A stretch of DNA of 64,000 nt, taken from Herbidospora daliensis (lineage in GTDB: Bacteria; Actinomycetota; Actinomycetes; Streptosporangiales; Streptosporangiaceae). Where the stretch lies: the NCBI RefSeq assembly GCF_001570585.1, contig NZ_BBXF01000004.1:496001-560000 (forward strand), read 5' to 3'. The position numbers and the translations under genes are program-made. Under the pieces are notes generated by a model. The model was not told the DNA's origin. It saw only the letters and a program-made list of their open reading frames with translations, and did no database searches. Of this stretch, positions 59,806-64,000 are shown piece by piece (positions within the stretch are counted from its first letter, which is position 1; the number at the start of each line of letters is the position of its first letter).

Positions 59806-59885
59806 CAGACGTCCTCCTCGTACTCTTCGGCCTCGTCGTCGGGGAGGTCGTACCAGAAGACGTCGCCGGGATACTCCAGGCTCAT
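59805..59885 (-). CDS. Candidate 26-residue acidic microprotein
   Basis: A small ORF from ATG 59885 to TGA 59805 encodes a peptide starting MSLEYPGDVFWYDLP and ending in a run rich in Asp/Glu (AEEYEEDV). Its third codon positions are mostly G or C, as in real genes here, and it is spliced between the MBL and FMN reductase genes with a TGATG overlap to the latter. No strong ribosome site. It may be a coupling leader or a true microprotein. Confidence 0.5.
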   Translation of the reverse strand: MSLEYPGDVFWYDLPDDEAEEYEEDV

Positions 59886-59909
59886 GGCGACGAATGTAGC
59901 ACTTATTCC

Positions 59910-60941
59910 CTATCTGTAATATAGGTAATTCTCTTCGCGCAACCGGCCTTCCCCCTTGAGGTGGATCAGGTGGGCGAGCGTCTCGTTGTTGGCCGCCCGG
60001 AGCTGGAAGCCCCCGATCGACTCCCACGGCCGCGACCAGGTCAGCCGGGTCGCGATCTGCCAGCACGTGAGGCCCGGCTCGGCGGCCACGACCCGCTCGA
60101 TCTCGGCCAGCCGCTCGTGGTGGTGGGAGATCACGTACTCGACGCGGCCGAGCAGGTCGGGGAAACGGTACTCGTGGGCGGGCAGCACCTCCTCGACGTC
60201 GAGGCGGCCGACCGCGCGCAGGGCGTCGAGGTAGTCGGCGAGCGGGTTCGGGGCCGACTGCGGGTGGAAGGCCACCATCGGGGTGATCTTGGCGAGCACG
60301 TGGTCGCCGGAGAACAGCAGCCCGTCGCCGGCGAAGCACAGGTGGCCGGGCGAGTGGCCGGGCGTCCAGATCGCGGTCAGGTCCCAGCCGGGCAGGTCGA
60401 GCTTGGTCCCGTGCTCGATGAGCCGGTCGGGGGCGCCGGCCGAGACCAGCTTCCTGATCGCCATGGACGAGCCCGCCAGCTCGCGGGCGGTCTCCTCCGG
60501 CACGCCGCTGCGGAGCAGCAGCGCGAGCTCCCGCCGTGACAGGTCTTCGGGATCGTCGTAGCGGCCGCGCAGCAGCCGGGCGTCGGCGGGGTGCAGGCCG
60601 ATCCAGGCGCCGGAGTCCTCCCTGACCCGGCCGGCCAGGCCGTAGTGGTCGGGGTGCATGTGGGTGACCACGACCGCCCGCACGTCGGCGATCTCGTAGC
60701 CCGCCGTCTTCAGTCCCGCCGTCAGGGCCGTGTACGCCTCCTCGGTGTCCCACCCCGCGTCGATCAGCGCCACGCCGCCGGGGAGTTCGAGGGCGTAGAC
60801 GAGCACGTAGCGCAGCGGCGTGTTGGGCAGCGGGACGGGGATCGACCAGAGGCCGGGGCGCACGCGCTCGACCTCGGGGAGGCGGCCGGCCAGCCAGGCG
60901 GCGTGCTGGGCGGGGGCGGCCGGTTCGGTGGGTCTTCTCAC
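59910..60941 (-). CDS. MBL-fold metallo-hydrolase (paralogue 2)
   Basis: A 343-residue hydrolase with VVVTHMHPDHYGLAGRVRED (HxHxDH), LLFSGDHVLAK and LPAHEYRFPDL, plus a C-terminal winged-helix-like tail (TCWQIATRLTWSRPWESIGG). It is similar throughout to the gene at 24833-25864, including length. Start GTG 60941 (VRRPTEPAAP) assumed. First gene of a run MBL-microprotein-FMN reductase. Substrate unknown; glyoxalase II-like thioesterase activity is possible. Confidence 0.8.
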   Translation of the reverse strand: MRRPTEPAAPAQHAAWLAGRLPEVERVRPGLWSIPVPLPNTPLRYVLVYALELPGGVALIDAGWDTEEAYTALTAGLKTAGYEIADVRAVVVTHMHPDHYGLAGRVREDSGAWIGLHPADARLLRGRYDDPEDLSRRELALLLRSGVPEETARELAGSSMAIRKLVSAGAPDRLIEHGTKLDLPGWDLTAIWTPGHSPGHLCFAGDGLLFSGDHVLAKITPMVAFHPQSAPNPLADYLDALRAVGRLDVEEVLPAHEYRFPDLLGRVEYVISHHHERLAEIERVVAAEPGLTCWQIATRLTWSRPWESIGGFQLRAANNETLAHLIHLKGEGRLREENYLYYR

Positions 60942-60965
60942 GGGGTCGATTGTGTCCGACGTACC

Positions 60966-60979
60966 GAACAAGATTCTAG
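60966..60979. promoter_or_regulatory. Motif GAACAAGATTCTAG upstream of MBL paralogue 2
   Basis: Shares GAACAARATTCT with the site at 58151 and lies 24 nt before the MBL start, consistent with a common regulator of the two neighbouring units. Confidence 0.45.
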
Positions 60980-61092
60980 TGGCTGAAAATTTCATCGGAC
61001 AATCCGGACGCGCGGCAGGTCGTTCACCCGTGCCGACCTGCGATTCTTGACCCTTGGCGAAACCCGTTGGAAACATCAGGTCCACCTGAGCC

Positions 61093-61108
61093 ATGGGAGC
61101 GCTCCCAT
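61093..61108 (+). promoter_or_regulatory. CebR/CelR-type cellulose operator
   Basis: ATGGGAGCGCTCCCAT, a perfect 16-bp palindrome containing the 14-bp TGGGAGCGCTCCCA known as the operator of LacI-family cellulose/cellobiose repressors CebR (Streptomyces) and CelR (Thermobifida). It lies 17 nt before the cellulase TTG start. Confidence 0.88.
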
Positions 61109-61125
61109 ACCTGACGAGGTGCATT

Positions 61126-63663
61126 TTGACGCGACCCTCCCGCCTCACCGCCGTGTTCGCCGCGGCGGCCCTGTTCCTGTTACCGGTCACCACCGCGTAC
61201 GCCGACGAGGGTCCCGAGCAGATCCCGAACGGGACGTTCGAGACCTCCACCGCGCCCTGGTGGAACACCGGCAACGTCACCGTCGAGATCGAGGACGGCC
61301 GCCTGTGCGCCGACATCCCCGGCTCGACCACCAACCCGTGGGACGCGATCATCGGCCTCGACGGCATCCCGCTGGTCGCCGGTGAGACCTACGCCTACCG
61401 CTTCTTCGCCTCGGCCACGCCCTCGCGCGTGGGCCGCGCGCTGATCCAGCTCCCGGTCGACCCGTGGACGACGTTCTTCGCGGCCAACCCCGAGATGAGC
61501 GTGTCGGGCAACGACTACGAGTTCACCTTCACCCCGGCCACCAGCCTGCCGAACGCGCAGGTCGCCTTCCAGCTCGGCGGCAGCGCGACCCCGTGGCGCT
61601 TCTGCCTCGACGACGTGTCGCTGCGCGGCGGCGCCGAGCCCGAGGTCTACGAGCCCGACACCGGCCCCCGGGTCCGCGTCAACCAGGTGGCCTACCTGCC
61701 CCAGGGCCCCAAGAACGCCACCGTCGTGACCGACGCGACCGAGGCCGTCGCCTGGCAGCTCAAGAACGCGGGCGGCACGGTCGTCGCGAACGGCTCGACC
61801 AGCCCGCGCGGCGTCGACTCCAGCTCGGGCCAGAACGTCCACAGCGTCGACTTCGGGTCGTACACGACCGCCGGCGAGGGCTACACGCTGACCGCCGACG
61901 GCGAGACCAGCCGGCCGTTCGACATCTCGCCGAGCGCCTACGCCCAGCTCAAGCTGGACGCGCTGAAGTTCTACTACACCCAGCGCAGCGGCATCGCGAT
62001 CGACGACGCGCTGCGCCCCGGCTACGGTCGCCCGGCCGGGCACGTCGGCGTGGCGCCCAACCAGGGTGACACCAGCGTCCCGTGCCAGCCCGGCGTGTGC
62101 GACTACTCCCTCGACGTCTCCGGCGGCTGGTACGACGCCGGCGACCACGGCAAGTACGTCGTCAACGGCGGCATCTCCGCCTGGCAGCTGATGAGCGAGT
62201 TCGAGCGCACCAAGAACGCCGCCACCGCCAAGACCATCGGCTCGCTGGCGATCCCGGAGAGCGGCGACGCCGTCCCCGACATCCTCGACGAGGCCCGCTG
62301 GGAGCAGGACTTCCTGCTCAAGATGCAGCGCCCCGACGGCATGGCCCACCACAAGATCCACGACGCGGCGTGGACCGGCCTGCCGCTGATGCCGCACCTC
62401 GACCCGCAGCCCCGTGAGCTGCACCCGGTCTCCACGGCCGCCACGCTGAACCTCGCGGCCACCGCCGCCCAGGCCGCCCGCCTGTTCGCGCCCTACGACG
62501 CGGCGTTCGCGGCCAAGAACCTGGCCGCCGCCCGCAAGGCCTGGACGGCCGCCAAGGCCAACCCGGCGATCTACGCCTCCGCCAACGACGGCGTGGGCGG
62601 CGGCGCCTACAACGACGACAACGTGACCGACGAGTTCTACTGGGCCGCGGCCGAGCTCTACATCACCACCGGCGAGGCGGCCTTCCGCGACGCCGTGCTG
62701 AACTCGCCGCTGCACACCTCGGACGTGTGGCGCGAGCGCGGCTTCGACTGGGCCTCGACCGCCCAGCTCGGCCGCCTCGACCTGGCCACGGTGCCCAACA
62801 ACCTGCCCGGCCGCGCGGAGGTCCGCGCGTCGGTCCTGGAAGGCGCCGACAAGTACCTCGCCACGCTGGACGCCCACCCGTACGGCCTGCCGTACAACCC
62901 GCCCGACTTCGACTGGGGTTCCAACAACCTCGTGCTGAACAACATGGTCGTGATGGCGGCGGCGTACGACATCTCCGGCCAGAAGAAGTACCTGGACGGC
63001 GTGCTGGAGGGCATCGACTACATCCTCGGCCGCAACGCCCTGAACATCTCGTACGTGACGGGCTACGGCGAGGTCAACTCGGAGAACCAGCACTCCCGCT
63101 GGTACGCCAACCAGCTCAACCCCGACCTGCCCAACCCGCCCAAGGGCACCCTGTCGGGCGGCCCGAACTCGGCCATCCAGGACCCGATCGCGCAGACCAA
63201 CCTGCAGGGCTGCAAGCCCCAGTTCTGCTACATCGACCACATCGAGTCGTGGTCGACCAACGAGCTGACGATCAACTGGAACGCCCCGCTGTCGTGGATC
63301 TCGGCCTTCATCGCCGACCAGGGCGACGGCTCGGTCACCGCTCCCGGCTCGTGTGACGTGACCTACCAGATCCACGGGACCTGGGCGACCGGGTTCACCA
63401 CCCAGGTCACGATCAAGAACACCGGGACGACGGCCATCGACGGCTGGAACCTCAAGTGGTCGTTCCTGGGCGGCCAGAAGCTCGACCACGGCTGGAACGG
63501 CGACTTCACGCAGTCGGGCGCGACCATGACCGCGAAGAACCTGTCCCACAACAAGAAGATCCACCCCGGCTCGTCGATCACCCTCGGCTTCAACGGCGTC
63601 GGCGCCCCGGGCGCCAACCCGGTGCCGGACCTGTTCCTCCTGAACGGCAAGGCCTGCGCCTAG
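61126..63663 (+). CDS. Secreted GH9 cellulase with CBM4/9-like and CBM2 modules
   Basis: An 845-residue exported endoglucanase/exocellulase. Order: signal peptide (1-~26, [17 protein letters not shown]); CBM4_9-like module (~30-175); Ig-like CelD_N domain (~190-275); GH9 catalytic domain (~285-725) with [13 protein letters not shown] (Asp ~337 and ~340) and catalytic Glu ~713 in [10 protein letters not shown]-terminal CBM2 (~740-845, Cys at both ends). I start at TTG 61126 (GAGG 6 nt upstream); an in-frame ATG at 61093 lies inside the operator and is rejected. Probably induced by cellobiose through CebR. Confidence 0.93.
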   Translation: MTRPSRLTAVFAAAALFLLPVTTAYADEGPEQIPNGTFETSTAPWWNTGNVTVEIEDGRLCADIPGSTTNPWDAIIGLDGIPLVAGETYAYRFFASATPSRVGRALIQLPVDPWTTFFAANPEMSVSGNDYEFTFTPATSLPNAQVAFQLGGSATPWRFCLDDVSLRGGAEPEVYEPDTGPRVRVNQVAYLPQGPKNATVVTDATEAVAWQLKNAGGTVVANGSTSPRGVDSSSGQNVHSVDFGSYTTAGEGYTLTADGETSRPFDISPSAYAQLKLDALKFYYTQRSGIAIDDALRPGYGRPAGHVGVAPNQGDTSVPCQPGVCDYSLDVSGGWYDAGDHGKYVVNGGISAWQLMSEFERTKNAATAKTIGSLAIPESGDAVPDILDEARWEQDFLLKMQRPDGMAHHKIHDAAWTGLPLMPHLDPQPRELHPVSTAATLNLAATAAQAARLFAPYDAAFAAKNLAAARKAWTAAKANPAIYASANDGVGGGAYNDDNVTDEFYWAAAELYITTGEAAFRDAVLNSPLHTSDVWRERGFDWASTAQLGRLDLATVPNNLPGRAEVRASVLEGADKYLATLDAHPYGLPYNPPDFDWGSNNLVLNNMVVMAAAYDISGQKKYLDGVLEGIDYILGRNALNISYVTGYGEVNSENQHSRWYANQLNPDLPNPPKGTLSGGPNSAIQDPIAQTNLQGCKPQFCYIDHIESWSTNELTINWNAPLSWISAFIADQGDGSVTAPGSCDVTYQIHGTWATGFTTQVTIKNTGTTAIDGWNLKWSFLGGQKLDHGWNGDFTQSGATMTAKNLSHNKKIHPGSSITLGFNGVGAPGANPVPDLFLLNGKACA

Positions 63664-63671
63664 CCGATGAG

Positions 63672-63705
63672 GGGCCCGTGGCTCTTCCGGGGGAGCCGCG
63701 GGCCC
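63672..63705 (+). terminator. Intrinsic terminator after the cellulase
   Basis: A 13-bp stem with one G-T wobble (63672-63684 with 63693-63705), 8-nt loop, followed by TGTCTTT. Confidence 0.8.
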
Positions 63706-63728
63706 TGTCTTTCAGGCAGGTGCAAAAC

Positions 63729-63765
63729 GCGAGACACGCCCGGCCTCCGGCCGTTCGTGTCTCGC
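63729..63765. other. Hairpin before the B3/4-domain gene
   Basis: GCGAGACACG (63729-63738) pairs with CGTGTCTCGC (63756-63765) around an inner CGGCC-TCC-GGCCG stem. It lies 15 nt before the next start, so it may be a second terminator or an operator. Confidence 0.45.
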
Positions 63766-63780
63766 TCTACTCTTTGTCCC

Positions 63781-64000
63781 GTGCTGAACGACATCCACGT
63801 CGACGAGGCGGTCCGCGCGCTGCGGCCCGACTTCGCCGTGCTCCTGGTCGAGGCCGTCGGCTTCGTCAACGGCCCCTCCGACGACCGGTCCCGCACGTGG
63901 CTGGCCGAGGCGTCGGCCCAGGCCGCGCCGCTCGACCACGAGAAGATCGAGGCGTGGCGCGAGGCCTACCGCGCCTTCGGCGCCAAGCCCCAGCGCACCC
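63781..64000 (+). CDS. B3/4 domain protein, C-terminus cut off by window edge
   Basis: The frame from GTG 63781 begins VLNDIHVDEAVRALRPDFAV and reads WREAYRAFGAKPQRT at the window end, the pattern of B3/4-domain proteins related to the editing domain of phenylalanyl-tRNA synthetase beta. No ribosome site is visible; TACTCT lies 12-17 nt upstream as a possible -10 of a leaderless message. At least 73 residues are present. Confidence 0.7.
   Translation, partial: MLNDIHVDEAVRALRPDFAVLLVEAVGFVNGPSDDRSRTWLAEASAQAAPLDHEKIEAWREAYRAFGAKPQRT

Noticed and set aside
61093-61125. ATG at 61093 as the cellulase start
   Set aside because: It lies inside the CebR-type operator, has no ribosome site and would put 11 non-signal residues before a good signal peptide.

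Overview
The window is high-GC actinobacterial chromosome with tightly packed genes, many GTG/TTG starts and 1-4 base stop/start overlaps. GlgE-TreS-maltokinase, a KstR/FadA5-type steroid gene set and secreted CBM2 cellulase/chitinase together suggest a saprophytic soil actinomycete, probably Streptosporangiales. That placement is inferred; no rRNA or tRNA is present.

Layout. 1-10.6 kb: glycogen phosphorylase, divergent from the glgE-treS-mak-glgB operon (GlgE pathway of alpha-glucan synthesis). 10.7-14.1 kb: secreted chitinase and SppA peptidase. 14.1-17.8 kb: glycine betaine/choline-type ABC importer with a trailing flavin reductase. 18.0-19.7 kb: sigma-like protein with a C-terminal membrane anchor and a short MaoC-like protein. 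20.1-24.2 kb: two-subunit acyl-CoA dehydrogenase, KstR-like repressor and FadA5-like thiolase. 24.2-28.1 kb: MBL-fold hydrolase, GntR/FadR regulator and an NlpC/P60 protein, interspersed with degenerate tandem repeats. 28.2-33.2 kb: a complete non-phosphorylating L-fucose catabolic operon, including a mutarotase-aldo/keto reductase fusion. 33.3-34.6 kb: steroid-type P450. 35.3-40.1 kb: GDP-mannose dehydratase, GT4 glycosyltransferase, two methyltransferases and an alpha/alpha-toroid protein. 40.1-41.9 kb: PPOX-type flavin/F420 protein, ferredoxin, alcohol dehydrogenase. 42-45.4 kb: CmtR-like metal sensor with CDF transporter and several small genes. 45.7-53.1 kb: sugar ABC transporter, Gfo/Idh dehydrogenase, TIM-barrel isomerase and divergent ROK repressor. 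53.2-57.2 kb: very large secreted ThuA/PQQ-dehydrogenase multidomain protein. 57.2-60.9 kb: SDR, DapB-like dehydrogenase, FMN reductase, a 26-residue ORF and a second MBL hydrolase. 61-63.7 kb: GH9 cellulase. The last gene (B3/4 domain) runs off the end.

Regulation is unusually readable. Four sites fit the known KstR consensus TnnAACnnGTTnnA exactly and a fifth has one mismatch; at three genes the box lies 9-10 nt before the start codon, over a -10-like hexamer, which suggests leaderless repressible promoters. A GntR palindrome, AGACATCGGATGTCT, sits at the regulator's own start and recurs twice before the fucose operon. A perfect CebR/CelR-type operator precedes the cellulase. The most unusual non-coding signal is a composite element present twice (about 35.15-35.30 and 45.49-45.63 kb): a 9-bp stem that changes by compensating pairs around a 48-nt loop that is 47/48 identical, accompanied by small covarying hairpins.
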